Notes under the pieces: generated by a model
What the model was told of the DNA's origin: nothing
Seen by the model: the letters and a program-made list of their open reading frames with translations, nothing else
Database searches by the model: none
Assembly (NCBI GenBank): GCA_002354655.1
Contig: DELY01000041.1
Location: 39,762 to 103,761, forward strand
DNA: 64,000 nucleotides
From: Pseudomonas sp. UBA2684
Lineage (GTDB): Bacteria > Pseudomonadota > Gammaproteobacteria > Pseudomonadales > Pseudomonadaceae
Direction: 5' to 3'
Program-made: the position numbers and the translations under genes
In this document: positions 45,612-55,393 of the stretch, in pieces
How positions within the stretch are numbered: position 1 is the first letter of the stretch
Layout: the number at the start of each line of letters is the position of its first letter

Positions 45612-46901
45612 TTACGGCAGTTCGGCGCTGGCGTAGAAGGCGCTGAGGACTTTCACCAGGTGCGCCAGGTCGTGGCTGCCGGCCAGTTCGCGGATCGAGT
45701 GCATGGCGAAGGTCGGCAGGCCGATATCCACGGTGCGCACGCCCAGTTGGCTGGCGGTGAGTGGGCCGATGGTCGAGCCGCAACCCATGTCGCTGCGGGT
45801 GACGAAGCTCTGCACCGGCACTTCGTTTTCCAGGCACAGGTGGCGGAAGAACCCGGCGGTTTCGCTGTTGGTGGCGTAGCGCTGGTTGCTGTTGATCTTG
45901 ATCACCGGGCCGGCGTTGATTTTCGGGCCGTGGTTGCCGTCGTGCTTATCGGCATAGTTGGGGTGCACGGCATGCGCGTTGTCGGCGGAGACCAGCAGCG
46001 AGCGCTGGATACTGCGCACGAAGGCGTCGCCTTCCGGCAGCACGCGGCGCAGCACCTGTTCGAGCATTGGGCCGTCGGCGCCGCAGGCCGAGCAGGAGCC
46101 GACTTCCTCATGGTCAGTACACACCAGTGCGCAGCTTTCTTCGTCCGGGGCGGCCAGCAAGGCTTGCAGGCCGGCGTAGCAGGACAGCAGGTTGTCCAGC
46201 CGCGCGCCGGCGATGAAGTCGCCATTCAGGCCAATCACCGCGGCGGCCTGGGTGTCGTAGAAACTCAACTCGAAATCCAGCACCGCATCGGCGTTGAAGT
46301 CATGTTCGCGGGCCAGTTGCTCGCTGAGCAGCGCGCGGAAATCCGCCGCCTCGGTGCCCGCCAGTTGGGCGAGGATCGGCGGCAGTTCGGTCTGCGCGTT
46401 GATCGCCCAGCCCTGGTTGGCGTCGCGGTTGAGGTGAATCGCCAGGTTGGGGATCACCGCAATCGGGCATTGGAAGTCGATCAGCTGGCTTTCCACCTTG
46501 CCGTCGCGGCGGTAAGTCACCCGCCCGGCCAGCGACAGATCGCGGTCGAACCAGGGCGCCAGCAGCGCGCCGCCGTAGACTTCCACGCCAAGCTGGAAAA
46601 AGCCTTGGCGCTGCAATTCCGGCTGCGGTTTGACCCGTAGGCAGGGGCTGTCGGTGTGCGCGCCAACCAGGCGAATGCCGCCTTCCAGTGGTGAGCGCTT
46701 GCCCAGTTTGAAGGCGATGATCGCGGAGTCGTTGCGGGTCACGTAATAGCGGCCGCCGGCCTCGGTGTGCCACGGCGCACGTTCGTCCAAATGCTGATAG
46801 CCGGCCGCTTCCAGGCGCAGGGCCAGGCTGGCGGTGGCATGAAACGGGGTCGGCGAGGCCTTGAGGAAATCGATCAGGCCTTGGTTCAATTCTTCGCGCA
46901 T
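45612..46901 (-). CDS. apeB: M18 family aspartyl aminopeptidase ApeB
   Basis: This 429-aa zinc aminopeptidase removes N-terminal Asp or Glu. Metal ligands are visible in [26 protein letters not shown] and the final FAMHSIREL. It is full length against bacterial M18 enzymes. It is cytosolic and expected to form a dodecamer. It is monocistronic, convergent with the GntR gene. Confidence 0.95.
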   Translation of the reverse strand: MREELNQGLIDFLKASPTPFHATASLALRLEAAGYQHLDERAPWHTEAGGRYYVTRNDSAIIAFKLGKRSPLEGGIRLVGAHTDSPCLRVKPQPELQRQGFFQLGVEVYGGALLAPWFDRDLSLAGRVTYRRDGKVESQLIDFQCPIAVIPNLAIHLNRDANQGWAINAQTELPPILAQLAGTEAADFRALLSEQLAREHDFNADAVLDFELSFYDTQAAAVIGLNGDFIAGARLDNLLSCYAGLQALLAAPDEESCALVCTDHEEVGSCSACGADGPMLEQVLRRVLPEGDAFVRSIQRSLLVSADNAHAVHPNYADKHDGNHGPKINAGPVIKINSNQRYATNSETAGFFRHLCLENEVPVQSFVTRSDMGCGSTIGPLTASQLGVRTVDIGLPTFAMHSIRELAGSHDLAHLVKVLSAFYASAELP

Positions 46902-47005
46902 TAGGGCACTCCAGGCGGCAATGGCCCGAGTTTATCGGATTTGCCTGGGGCATTGGGTGCCGCTACGCGGCTCGTCAGGGCAATCGCTTGAAAGTGACGC
47001 GCTTG

Positions 47006-47027
47006 TCGCGGCTAAAGCCCCTCCCAC
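47006..47027. repeat. single REP-like unit
   Basis: TCGCGGCTAAAGCCCCTCCC is the complement of the Pseudomonas REP form seen at 57768. The surrounding 46902-47121 has no gene. Confidence 0.5.
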
Positions 47028-47121
47028 GGTTTAGCGTCAGGCTGCAGCCTGTGTTGTGGGGGGCGCTTCAGCGGCGAGCTTGCGGGGCCGCGACGGCCCT
47101 GTGCTGTTCGTATGCAATCGC

Positions 47122-47829
47122 TCAGCGCGGGATGCTCACCAGGCTCAGCAGATAACCGTCGAATTCGCCGAACTGGCCGTCCAGTTCGCTGCCCGCCGGC
47201 CAGTCCGCGTGCAGGTCGACCAGCAGGCGCATACGCACGCTGTTGTCGGCTGCGACGCTGAGCAGTTCGGCATCCTGAAAGTAGAAGTGCCGCAGCACCA
47301 GCGGGTAGAGCGCCTTGAACAGGCTTTCCTTGAGCGAGAAGGTCAGGCTGATGCGTCGGGCGCGCTGTGCGGCGGGCAGGCTTTCCAGGCGGAACAATTC
47401 GCCAGGGGTGAGGATTTCTCCCGCCAGGCGCTCGGCGCGACTGGCCGGCATGATCTTCTCCACATCCAGGCCCAGGCCGCGCCAGCTGCTATGCGGGGCG
47501 ACCACGGCGGCGGCCCAACCGCTGCCATGGGTGATCGAACCGCAGACGGCGGCCGGCCATTGCGGGGCGCGGTCGGCGCCGACCGCCGGCACCGTCGCCG
47601 TGCCGGTAGCCCGGCGCAGGGCTTCGCGCGCGCACAGGCGGCCGGCAAGGTATTCCGCCTGACGTTTGGACACCCCAGAGACGGGCGTGATGGCGCAGCG
47701 GGTGAAGTCGTCAGCCTCCAGGCGTTCGGCCGCGAACTGGGTACTGATCAGGCAGGCGCCGGGCAACGCATGGGGCAGCGGCCAGTGTTCGACGAGGGCG
47801 GTGCAGCACGCGGGTTGGTAGTCGTTCAT
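47122..47829 (-). CDS. pcpS: 4'-phosphopantetheinyl transferase PcpS (EntD-like)
   Basis: This 235-aa transferase loads acyl and peptidyl carrier proteins with phosphopantetheine from CoA. Motifs are SITHGSGWAAAVV, Mg-binding GLDVEKI and FSLKESLFKALYP. The N-terminal EntD-type region contains CAREALRR. In P. aeruginosa the single enzyme PcpS serves both fatty acid synthase and siderophore synthetases, so this gene may be essential here. The ATG at 47829 is followed by no coupled gene. Confidence 0.9.
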   Translation of the reverse strand: MNDYQPACCTALVEHWPLPHALPGACLISTQFAAERLEADDFTRCAITPVSGVSKRQAEYLAGRLCAREALRRATGTATVPAVGADRAPQWPAAVCGSITHGSGWAAAVVAPHSSWRGLGLDVEKIMPASRAERLAGEILTPGELFRLESLPAAQRARRISLTFSLKESLFKALYPLVLRHFYFQDAELLSVAADNSVRMRLLVDLHADWPAGSELDGQFGEFDGYLLSLVSIPR

Positions 47830-47945
47830 CCGCGCATTCTGCCGGTTGCCGCCCGAGGCGACCAGTCGGGCGGCCGTTTACATTTCTTTGCAAAGCGGCA
47901 ACAAAGCTAAACGGATAGTTGCGCGGGCTTTTGCCAGACTAGCGC

Positions 47946-48054
47946 TGCGTTTCTTCGGGAACGCAGGTGAGGTTGTTGTTGGAGTCCGGCTGAGCCGGTT
48001 CCGACTTTTCTCTGAGATTGAGTGCGGGAGCCCATTTGGGCTCCCGTTTTTTTT
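47946..48054 (+). ncRNA. candidate small RNA of about 110 nt
   Basis: The stretch holds an 8-bp stem with a TTCG tetraloop (47946-47965), a second hairpin CCGGC-TGA-GCCGG (47986-47998) and a strong terminator. No plus-strand gene lies upstream for this terminator to serve. A weak TTGCGC/TAGCGC promoter-like pair precedes it at 47919-47946. It overlaps no ORF with a ribosome site. I could not match it to a named Pseudomonas RNA. Confidence 0.45.
48025..48054 (+). terminator. strong rho-independent terminator
   Basis: CGGGAGCCC-ATTT-GGGCTCCCG is a 9-bp perfect stem followed by eight T on the plus strand. Confidence 0.9.
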
Positions 48055-48130
48055 GGTTCTGCGGCCGTGAGTTGTTGCTGTGCGCCAGCGCTGCGCTGGC
48101 TGGGGTGGGCGTTAGCCGAGCATTGAAGCC

Positions 48131-49126
48131 CTACGGAATCAGGCTGAACCGCCGCGAGCCGTCGATCGGGTTGCGCGTGGGGATCAGGCTGCGGTCCAGG
48201 TCGCCCTTGAGCGTCTCGAACAGGTCGAGGGTAAACAGCCGGTTACCGATGTACCAAGAGTGGTTCTGGTTGCCGAGAAACCCATGCGGCTGGTCGCTGG
48301 TCTGTAATGCCGCATCGGCCAGCAGGGCCTGGTGATAGGCGCTGCAGTCGATATCCACCGCCGCGCGCGGCGCCGCTTCCGGTAGGCCGACGCGGCCTGC
48401 CCGTGGCGCCACACCGGCGCGTTTGACGTTGGACAGCTTGAGCACGCTGTCGCCGAGGCTGAAGTAGTTGGTCAGCCGTGTGCAGTGCCGGTACAGCGAG
48501 TCGCTGCTGGCATGGCCTTCGTTGAGCGAGGCGGCGGACACGTCGGCAGCGATAAAGCACAGCTGGCTGATCATCCAGCTGTTGTTTTCCAGGCGCGCAT
48601 CGTCGGCGTCGTCGAAGGCTTCGCGCACCACGTAGGCGCCCATCGAGTGGGCGATGATGTGGGTGTTCACCGCGCAGTCCGGGGTCTGCTTGGCGGCGAG
48701 CAGGGCGATCAGGTCGGTGACCAGTTGCATCGCGCTGAATTTGGCGTCGTGACGGTCTTCCAGATAGCCGACGGTCTTGTTGTCGCTGGGCCAGTCGAAC
48801 GACACCACTGCGCCTTTCCAGCCCAGCGCTGTGAGGTCGGCCTGGAGCCGGCGGTGGCGTTTTACCACCTCTTCGGCGCTGTTGTTGTAGCCATGCACAT
48901 ACACCAGGATGTCGCCGCGCTCGGCGCCGGTGCGTTCGTCCGTGCCCCAGATCGCCTCGGCCAACAGTTGCTGCAACCAGGCCTTGACCCAGGTTTCACC
49001 CATGCGCCCATGGCTGGGCAGCGGGGCTTTGGCATCGGCGGGCACCAGCAGCATGTGCGAGGCGCCGGGTTCGGCATCGAAGGTGCCTTGCTTGACCCGC
49101 CGGGCGCTGACCACGAAATCGTTCAT
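48131..49126 (-). CDS. DUF900 alpha/beta hydrolase
   Basis: The 331-aa protein has an alpha/beta hydrolase fold with LVYVHGYNNSAEEV and nucleophile Ser in IIAHSMGAYVV. A tryptophan-rich FDWPSDNK strand is typical of DUF900. There is no signal peptide. An extended AAGGAGGA site lies before the ATG. The substrate is not known; esterase or lipase activity is suggested by the fold. It sits between the candidate small RNA and the nap operon. Confidence 0.88.
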   Translation of the reverse strand: MNDFVVSARRVKQGTFDAEPGASHMLLVPADAKAPLPSHGRMGETWVKAWLQQLLAEAIWGTDERTGAERGDILVYVHGYNNSAEEVVKRHRRLQADLTALGWKGAVVSFDWPSDNKTVGYLEDRHDAKFSAMQLVTDLIALLAAKQTPDCAVNTHIIAHSMGAYVVREAFDDADDARLENNSWMISQLCFIAADVSAASLNEGHASSDSLYRHCTRLTNYFSLGDSVLKLSNVKRAGVAPRAGRVGLPEAAPRAAVDIDCSAYHQALLADAALQTSDQPHGFLGNQNHSWYIGNRLFTLDLFETLKGDLDRSLIPTRNPIDGSRRFSLIP

Positions 49127-49216
49127 CGCTGACTCCTCCTTATTCGTTGTACAGGTGGCTCCAAGCGATGCGTCTACGACCTGGCTGGCGTATCCGAGCC
49201 TATTGCTTTTAACCCT

Positions 49217-49813
49217 TCACCAGCCGGGCACCCCGCTCATGTCCGGCAGCTTGTGGGCGATGCCTTTGTGGCAGTCGATGCAGGTGGCTGCGCCGCTGGC
49301 CAGCGAGGTGGAGTGCATCTGCCGCGCGCGTTGGCCCTGCTTGGTGAAATCCATGAACTCGAAGTTGTGGCAGTTGCGGCATTCCAGCGAGTCGTTGGCT
49401 TTGAGCCTGGCCCACTCGTGTTCGGCCAGTTCGCGGCGGTGGGCGAGGAACTTGTCGCGGGTGTTGATGGTGCCAAAGATCTTGCCCCACACCTCCTTGG
49501 AGGCCTGCATCTTGCGCGCGATCTTGTCGGTCCACTGGTGCGGCACGTGGCAATCCGGGCAGGTGGCGCGCACCCCGGAGCGGTTGCTGTAGTGGATGGT
49601 GTCCTGCAGTTCGACGAATACGTTGTCGCGCATTTCGTGGCAGGAGGTGCAGAACTGTTCGGTGTTGGTCGCCTCCAGCGCGGTGTTGAAGCCGCCCCAG
49701 AAGATGATCCCGGCGACGAAGCCGCCAAGGGTGAGAAAGCCCAGGCTGTAATGCACGCTCGGGCGACGCAGGATGCGCCAGTAGTCCTTGAGCAGGGCGA
49801 GCAACGACTTCAT
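49217..49813 (-). CDS. napC: tetraheme cytochrome c NapC
   Basis: The 198-aa protein anchors in the inner membrane by one helix (about residues 22-42). It carries four CXXCH heme motifs: CTSCH (55-59), CPDCH (85-89), CRNCH (145-149) and CIDCH (178-182). It takes electrons from quinol and passes them to NapB and NapA in the periplasm. It is the last gene of the napEDABC operon, nine bases after napB. Confidence 0.96.
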   Translation of the reverse strand: MKSLLALLKDYWRILRRPSVHYSLGFLTLGGFVAGIIFWGGFNTALEATNTEQFCTSCHEMRDNVFVELQDTIHYSNRSGVRATCPDCHVPHQWTDKIARKMQASKEVWGKIFGTINTRDKFLAHRRELAEHEWARLKANDSLECRNCHNFEFMDFTKQGQRARQMHSTSLASGAATCIDCHKGIAHKLPDMSGVPGW

Positions 49814-49822
49814 GGCGCCTCC

Positions 49823-50308
49823 TTAGGGTTTCTGCGCGGCATTAGCTTCGTCCTGCAACAGCTTGTCGATGGTCTCGAAGCTGTTGCCCACCAGCGGTTG
49901 CACCTCTTTCTGCGGCACGTGGCATTGGGTGCAGAAGTAGCGCCGTGGCGACACGGCCGCCAGCGCCTGGCCGTCGCGGTCCATGTAGTGGGTGATGCTG
50001 ATCATCGGCGCCTGGCTGCGCGCGCTGTTGGCGCGGCTGTGGCAGGCCAGGCATTTGTTGCCGTTCTTGTCGATCTGGTAGCCACGAATGCTGTGCGGGA
50101 TGGTCGGCGGCTGCTCGGGGTAGTTGCGCTCGCGCTTGAGGTCCTTGTTCTCGTCGTTGGCGATGGGCGGGGCCGGCAGACTCTGGCTGATGGTGCCACC
50201 GGGGCGGCGGCCATCCGGTGCGGGGGCGTCCAGCGGGTAATTGACCTCGGCGGCCACGGCAATGCCGAACGCGGCCAGCAGCAGGAGAGGCAGTAGGCGA
50301 ATGTTCAT
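49823..50308 (-). CDS. napB: diheme cytochrome c NapB
   Basis: The 161-aa periplasmic small subunit of nitrate reductase has a signal peptide (cleavage near AVA, residue 19) and two heme motifs, CLACH (86-90) and CTQCH (126-130). It shuttles electrons from NapC to NapA. The ATG at 50308 is chosen because GGAG lies eight bases upstream. It follows napA by 11 bases. Confidence 0.95.
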   Translation of the reverse strand: MNIRLLPLLLLAAFGIAVAAEVNYPLDAPAPDGRRPGGTISQSLPAPPIANDENKDLKRERNYPEQPPTIPHSIRGYQIDKNGNKCLACHSRANSARSQAPMISITHYMDRDGQALAAVSPRRYFCTQCHVPQKEVQPLVGNSFETIDKLLQDEANAAQKP

Positions 50309-50319
50309 CGGCGTTCTCC

Positions 50320-52824
50320 TCAGGCCACACTGATCAGTTCGATCTTCACCGCACACTTCTTGTAGTCGGTCTGCTTGGAGATCGGGTCGGTGGCGTCCAG
50401 GGTGACCTTGTTGATCAGCTTGTTGGCGTCGAAGAACGGCACGAACACCAGGCCCTGGGGCGGTTTGTTGCGCCCGCGGGTTTCGATGCGCGCGCGCATT
50501 TCACCGCGCCGGCTGATCACTTTGACTTCGCTGCCGCGCCGCGCGTTAAGCGCCTTGGCGTCGTCCGGGTGCATATACACCAAGGCGTCGGGCACCGCCT
50601 TGTGCAGCTCTTCGACGCGCTGGGTCATGCTGCCGGTGTGCCAGTGTTCCAGTACCCGGCCGGTGCTGAGCCAGAACGGGTAGTCGCTATCCGGCGCTTC
50701 GGCGGGCGGCTCGTAGGGCAGGGCGAAGATGATCGCCTTCTTGTCCGGGTAACCGTAGAACTGCACGCCGCTGCCCTTGGCCACATAAGGGTCATGCCCC
50801 TCGCGGTAGCGCCAGCGGGTTTCCTCGCCGCCCACCACCGGCCAGCGCAGGCCGCGTTCGCTGTGGTAGCGGTCGAAGTCGGCGAGGTCATGGCCGTGGC
50901 CCCGACCGAACTGGGCGTATTCCTCGAACAGGCCTTTTTGCAGATAGAAACCGAAGGCCTTGGCTTCATCGTTGAGATGGCCAGACTCGATCTGCTCGCT
51001 GGGGAACTGATCGACCTGGCCGTTGGCGAACAGCACCTGATACAGGGTCTTGCCCTTGTGCTGCGGCGATGCGGTTAGCAGCTCGGCGGGCCAGACTTCG
51101 TCGGTGGTAAAGCGTTTGGAAAATTCCACCAGCTGCCACAGATCGGATTTGGCCTCGCCCGGTGCGCTGACCAGCTGATGCCAGAACTGTGTGCGCCGCT
51201 CGGCATTGCCGTACGCGCCTTCCTTTTCCACCCACATGGCGCTGGGCAGGATCAGGTCGGCGGCCTGGGCGGAAACCGTGGGGTAGACATCAGAAACAAT
51301 CACGAAGTTGTCCGGGTTGCGCCAGCCCGGCAGCACCTCGCCCATGATGTTCGGCCCGGCCTGCATATTGTTGCTGGCTTGGGTCCAGTAGACGTTGAGT
51401 ACGCCGTCCTTGAGCATGCGGCTTTGCTGCACGGCGTGAAAACCAACCTTCTCCTGAATGGTGCCGGCGGGCAGCTTCCAGATCTTTTCCGCGGTGGCGC
51501 GGTGCTTGGGATTGGTCACCACCAGATCGGCCGGCAGGCGGTGGGCGAAGGTGCCGACCTCGCGTGCGGTGCCGCAGGCCGAGGGTTGGCCAGTGAGCGA
51601 GAACGGGCTGTTGCCCGGCTCGCTGATCTTGCCGGTGAGCAGGTGGATGTTGTAGATCAGGTTGTTGGCCCACACCCCACGGGTGTGCTGGTTGAACCCC
51701 ATGGTCCAGAACGACATGACCTTGCGCTTAGGGTCGGCATACAACTCGGCCAGGGCCTTGAGTCGCTCGGCCGGCACCCCGGTTTCCGTGGCGGTGCGCT
51801 CCAGGGTGTAGGGTTTGACGAAGGCGGCGAACTGCTCGAAGGACATGTCCGTCCAGGTATTGGCCGTGGCGGCATTCTTCGCCTGCTTTTCCAGCGGGTG
51901 ATCGGGGCGCAGGCCGTAGCCGATATCGTCCGCGCCCTTGGCGAACTTGGTGTGCTGGCTGACGAAGCTTTTGTTCACCGCGCCGCTTTCGATGATGTGG
52001 TTGGCGATGTAGTTAAGGATCAGCAGATCGGTCTGCGGTTTGAACACCATGGGGATATCGGCCAGCTCGAAGCTGCGGTGTTCGAAGGTGGAAAGCACCG
52101 CAACCTGGGTCTGCGGATAGCTCAGACGGCGGTCGGTGACCCGGCTCCACAGAATCGGGTGCATCTCGGCCATGTTCGAGCCCCACAGCACGAACACATC
52201 GGCCGCTTCGATATCGTCATAGCAGCCCATCGGCTCATCGGCCCCGAAGGTGCGCATAAAGCCCATCACCGCCGAAGCCATGCAGTGGCGCGCGTTGGGG
52301 TCGATATTGTTGCTGCGCAGGCCGGCTTTCATCAGCTTGTTGGCGGCGTAGCCTTCCCACACCGTCCACTGCCCGGAGCCGAACATGCCGACCGACTCGG
52401 GGCCCTTGTTCTTCAGGGCTTCCTTGAACTTCAGCTCCATGATGTCGAAGGCCTGCTCCCAGCTGATCGGCTGGAATTCGCCCTGTTTGTCATACGCGCC
52501 GTTTTTCATGCGCAGCAGCGGCTGGGTCAGGCGGTCGACGCCGTACATGATCTTCGACAGGAAGTAGCCCTTGACGCAGTTCAGGCCGCGATTGACCTCG
52601 GCCTTGACGTCGCCGTGGGTGGCCACCACGCGGTTGTTCTTGGTCGCCACCATCACGCTGCAGCCGGTGCCACAGAAGCGGCAGGGTGCCTTGTTCCAGT
52701 TCAGCGCGGTGAGGTCCGCTTCGGTGACCAGGTTGCTCGCCGAGGTGGCGATCGGCAGGCCGGCTGCGGCGGCGGCAATGGCAGCGGCGTTGGCCTTGGC
52801 GAATTGACGGCGGGTCATGCTCAT
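50320..52824 (-). CDS. napA: periplasmic nitrate reductase catalytic subunit NapA
   Basis: This 834-aa molybdoenzyme reduces nitrate to nitrite in the periplasm. It begins with a Tat signal ([10 protein letters not shown]), then a 4Fe-4S cluster site C48, C51, C55 and C83 (CRFCGTGC and NCVKGYF). Cys181 in ARHCMAS is the expected molybdenum ligand. The C-terminal domain binds the bis-MGD cofactor. The ATG overlaps the napD stop by 4 nt and has GGAG upstream. Confidence 0.97.
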   Translation of the reverse strand: MSMTRRQFAKANAAAIAAAAAGLPIATSASNLVTEADLTALNWNKAPCRFCGTGCSVMVATKNNRVVATHGDVKAEVNRGLNCVKGYFLSKIMYGVDRLTQPLLRMKNGAYDKQGEFQPISWEQAFDIMELKFKEALKNKGPESVGMFGSGQWTVWEGYAANKLMKAGLRSNNIDPNARHCMASAVMGFMRTFGADEPMGCYDDIEAADVFVLWGSNMAEMHPILWSRVTDRRLSYPQTQVAVLSTFEHRSFELADIPMVFKPQTDLLILNYIANHIIESGAVNKSFVSQHTKFAKGADDIGYGLRPDHPLEKQAKNAATANTWTDMSFEQFAAFVKPYTLERTATETGVPAERLKALAELYADPKRKVMSFWTMGFNQHTRGVWANNLIYNIHLLTGKISEPGNSPFSLTGQPSACGTAREVGTFAHRLPADLVVTNPKHRATAEKIWKLPAGTIQEKVGFHAVQQSRMLKDGVLNVYWTQASNNMQAGPNIMGEVLPGWRNPDNFVIVSDVYPTVSAQAADLILPSAMWVEKEGAYGNAERRTQFWHQLVSAPGEAKSDLWQLVEFSKRFTTDEVWPAELLTASPQHKGKTLYQVLFANGQVDQFPSEQIESGHLNDEAKAFGFYLQKGLFEEYAQFGRGHGHDLADFDRYHSERGLRWPVVGGEETRWRYREGHDPYVAKGSGVQFYGYPDKKAIIFALPYEPPAEAPDSDYPFWLSTGRVLEHWHTGSMTQRVEELHKAVPDALVYMHPDDAKALNARRGSEVKVISRRGEMRARIETRGRNKPPQGLVFVPFFDANKLINKVTLDATDPISKQTDYKKCAVKIELISVA

Positions 52825-53081
52825 TCGTCGACTCCTTCGGGGCTGAGCAGTTCGTGGTAGACCAGCGCGGCGTTGAGTACGCCCGGCAGGTGGCTGATCT
52901 GGTCGATACGCTCAAGGATCTGCTGCTCGTTGGCGGTTTCCAGCACCACCACCAGCTTGCCCAGCGGGCTTTGCTGATGCAGTTCGACACCGTCAAGCAG
53001 ACGCAGATTGGCTTTCACCGCCTCGAACAACTCGGGGCGGGCGTGTACCAGCAGGCTGGCGATATGCAGGGGTTCGGCCAT
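52821..53081 (-). CDS. napD: NapD chaperone for NapA
   Basis: The 86-aa protein binds the Tat signal peptide of NapA and holds it until the cofactor is inserted. [17 protein letters not shown] and [13 protein letters not shown] match NapD. The ATG at 53081 has GGAG nine bases upstream, preferred over the ATG 15 bases before. Confidence 0.9.
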   Translation of the reverse strand: MAEPLHIASLLVHARPELFEAVKANLRLLDGVELHQQSPLGKLVVVLETANEQQILERIDQISHLPGVLNAALVYHELLSPEGVDE

Positions 53082-53114
53082 ATTCCGTGGCTCCACATCA
53101 ATACTGGGCAGCGG

Positions 53115-53285
53115 CTATCCGCCGGGCGGCCCAGGCGGGCCGAGGAACATTTGCATGATCCAGATGAAGAAGCCGTAACCGCCGACCAGGGCGACGGACA
53201 GCAGGGGGAACAGGCAGATGACCAGGAAGAGGAACAGGCGGGTTTCCTTGCCCTTGGAAGGCTTGTCGTCAGGTGCTGCGTGCAT
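53115..53285 (-). CDS. napE: NapE small membrane protein
   Basis: This 56-aa protein has one transmembrane helix (LFLFLVICLFPLLSVALVGG) followed by YGFFIWIMQMF, the NapE hallmark. Its exact role in nitrate reduction is unclear. I use the ATG at 53285 with GGAG upstream; an ATG at 53300 lacks one. It opens the nap operon. Confidence 0.85.
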   Translation of the reverse strand: MHAAPDDKPSKGKETRLFLFLVICLFPLLSVALVGGYGFFIWIMQMFLGPPGPPGG

Positions 53286-53349
53286 CTCAGCCGACTCCAT
53301 TGAATGTCGATTTCAGGCTAGACCCTACTTGAGGTAAGGGCATAAGCCG

Positions 53350-53363
53350 TTGATCTGGATCAG
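53350..53363 (-). promoter_or_regulatory. Anr/Dnr box of the nap operon
   Basis: TTGATCTGGATCAG matches TTGAT-N4-ATCAA in all but the last base. A TAGGGT hexamer at 53322-53327 on the minus strand fits a -10, which puts the box near -41.5. Low-oxygen or nitric-oxide control of nap is therefore likely. Confidence 0.7.
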
Positions 53364-53488
53364 GACAAACGGTCATGTCGCTACACCGCTGTTGACTCCT
53401 CGCCACGCGAGCGCTCAAGCATGGGCTTTGGCGCGCGTGCTAGGCTTCAGTCGCGGCCCGCCGGGGGTCGCTTTCGTGAGTCTTTTCA

Positions 53489-54673
53489 ATGCCTTCTTCT
53501 GCTGACAGCGCGCACCTGGCGCGCGGTACCACGGCCTATCGACGCGCTACCCTGGCGCTGTTCTGCGCCGGGTTCGCCACCTTCGCCTTGCTCTATTGCG
53601 TGCAGCCATTGCTGCCGCTGCTGGCGGCGCAGTTTGCCGTGTCGGCGGCCGGCAGCAGCCTGGCGCTGTCGTTGACCACCCTGAGCTTGGCGCTGTGCCT
53701 GCTGGTGTCCGGCGCGCTGGCGGAAAGCTGGGGGCGCAAGCCGGTGATGATTGCCGCCCTCGGCTTGGCTTCGCTGCTGGGCATTGCCTGCGCGCTGGTC
53801 GACAGCTGGGACCAACTGCTCTGGTTGCGCGCCTTGCTCGGCCTGGCCCTGAGCGGGCTGCCGGCATTGGCCATGGCCTATGTCGGCGAGGAGTTCGACC
53901 CCGAGGCCTTGCCGGCGGCGATGGGCCTGTATATCGGCGGCACCGCCCTGGGCGGTTTGCTCGGGCGCCTGCTGGCGGGGCTGCTCAGCGACCTTGGTGG
54001 CTGGCCGCTGGCGTTGGGCGGCATCGCCGGCCTGGGCCTGCTGGCGTTGGCTTTGTTCATGTGGCTGTTGCCGCCGTCGCGGCACTTTCGCGCGCAGCCG
54101 TTATCGCTGCGCGGCTTGCTCGGCAATTTCGCCATGCACCTGGGCAACCCACAGTTGCGCGGTTTGTTCTGGCTGGCATTCCTGCTGATGGGCGGCTTTG
54201 TCGCGCTGTTCAACTATGTCGGCTTCCGCTTGGTGGCGGCGCCGTTCGGCTTGTCATCGACGCTGATCGGCCTGCTCTTCAGCGTTTATCTGGTCGGCAT
54301 CTTCAGCGCCGGCTGGGCCGGGCGTTTGGTGCCACGCCTGGGCGCCCGCCAGGTGATGCAGGGAGGCATCGCCATCATGCTGCTCGGCGTCGCACTGTGC
54401 GCCACGCCCTGGTTGGGCGCGGTGGTCGTGGGGCTGGGCTTGTTCACCCTGGGGTTTTTCGCCGCGCATGCGGTGGCCAGCGGTCAGGTCGGTCAGCGCG
54501 CCAGTGGCGCCAAGGCGCAGGCTTCGGCGTTGTACCTGTGCGCCTATTACCTGGGCTCCAGTGTGGTCGGCTATGTCGGTGGTTATGTCTGGGAGCACGC
54601 CGGCTGGTTGCCGTTGCTGGTTGTGTTGGCGAGTTTGTTTCTGCTGGCGGGGTGGCAGGCGCGAAAACTGTAA
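53489..54673 (+). CDS. MFS transporter (YnfM-like)
   Basis: The 394-aa protein has twelve transmembrane helices and the MFS loop motif ALAESWGRKPVM between helices 2 and 3. CVQPLLPLLAAQF in helix 1 is typical of the YnfM/arabinose-efflux-like group. The substrate is unknown; drug or metabolite efflux is a usual role. It ends 114 bp before oprH and may run toward that promoter. Confidence 0.9.
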   Translation: MPSSADSAHLARGTTAYRRATLALFCAGFATFALLYCVQPLLPLLAAQFAVSAAGSSLALSLTTLSLALCLLVSGALAESWGRKPVMIAALGLASLLGIACALVDSWDQLLWLRALLGLALSGLPALAMAYVGEEFDPEALPAAMGLYIGGTALGGLLGRLLAGLLSDLGGWPLALGGIAGLGLLALALFMWLLPPSRHFRAQPLSLRGLLGNFAMHLGNPQLRGLFWLAFLLMGGFVALFNYVGFRLVAAPFGLSSTLIGLLFSVYLVGIFSAGWAGRLVPRLGARQVMQGGIAIMLLGVALCATPWLGAVVVGLGLFTLGFFAAHAVASGQVGQRASGAKAQASALYLCAYYLGSSVVGYVGGYVWEHAGWLPLLVVLASLFLLAGWQARKL

Positions 54674-54685
54674 GCGTCAGGCTTC

Positions 54686-54724
54686 GTTCAGCTCGGGTTC
54701 AGGGTGTGTTCAGCGGGGGTTCAG
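54686..54724 (+). promoter_or_regulatory. array of four PhoP half-sites before oprH
   Basis: GTTCAG occurs at 54686, 54697, 54708 and 54719, each spaced by exactly 11 bp, so all lie on one face of the helix. A CAGTAT hexamer at 54736-54741 is a suitable -10, 11 bp after the last repeat, the usual PhoP promoter geometry. A degenerate fifth unit may lie at 54675. Confidence 0.8.
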
Positions 54725-54786
54725 TTGTGCGCGGGCAGTATAGGCCTCGAGTTCAGCCACACCCGATAAACCACTGAGGACACACC

Positions 54787-55392
54787 ATGAAACTCAACCT
54801 GACCAAGCTGGCCCTGGCTACTACCCTGGCGTTCGGTGCTGCCGCGGCGCAGGCTGCCGACAACTTCGTTGGCCTCACCTGGGGGCAAACCGACAACAAC
54901 ATCCAGAAGTCCAGCGCGTTGAACCACAACCTGGACAATCCCAACTTCGACAAGGTGATCAACGGCACCGGCACCTGGGGCGTGCGCGCCGGCCAGGCGA
55001 GCGAGGACAGTCGCTACTACATGACCTACGAGAACGTCTCCGACACGGACAGCGGCCTCAAATTGCGCCAGCAGAACCTGCTCGGCAGCTACGACCTGTT
55101 CATGCCGCTGGGCAGCAACAACACCAAGCTGTTCGGCGGCGCTACCGCAGGCCTGATCAAGCTGGAGCAGGACAGCAAAGGCATCAAGCGCGACAGCGAT
55201 ATCGGTTACGCCGTCGGTTTGCAGGCCGGTATCCTTCAGGAGCTGAACAAAAATACCTCCATCGAGGCCGGCTACCGCTACCTGCGCAGCAATGCCGGTA
55301 CCGAAGTCGCGCCGCATGGCGGCAGCAAAGTCGGCTCTCTGGATTTGCACAGCAGCTCGCAGGCATACCTGGGTGCCAGCTATAAGTTCTAA
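54787..55392 (+). CDS. oprH: outer membrane protein OprH
   Basis: The 201-aa protein has a signal peptide (cleavage after AQA, residue 23) and matches P. aeruginosa OprH closely: ADNFVGLTWGQTDNNIQK, TGTWGVRAGQ, KLRQQNLLGSYD and the final YLGASYKF. OprH is an eight-stranded barrel that binds lipopolysaccharide and stabilises the outer membrane when Mg2+ is low. It is normally co-transcribed with phoPQ; here a 138-bp repeat element follows the stop codon directly. Confidence 0.95.
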   Translation: MKLNLTKLALATTLAFGAAAAQAADNFVGLTWGQTDNNIQKSSALNHNLDNPNFDKVINGTGTWGVRAGQASEDSRYYMTYENVSDTDSGLKLRQQNLLGSYDLFMPLGSNNTKLFGGATAGLIKLEQDSKGIKRDSDIGYAVGLQAGILQELNKNTSIEAGYRYLRSNAGTEVAPHGGSKVGSLDLHSSSQAYLGASYKF

Positions 55393-55393
55393 C

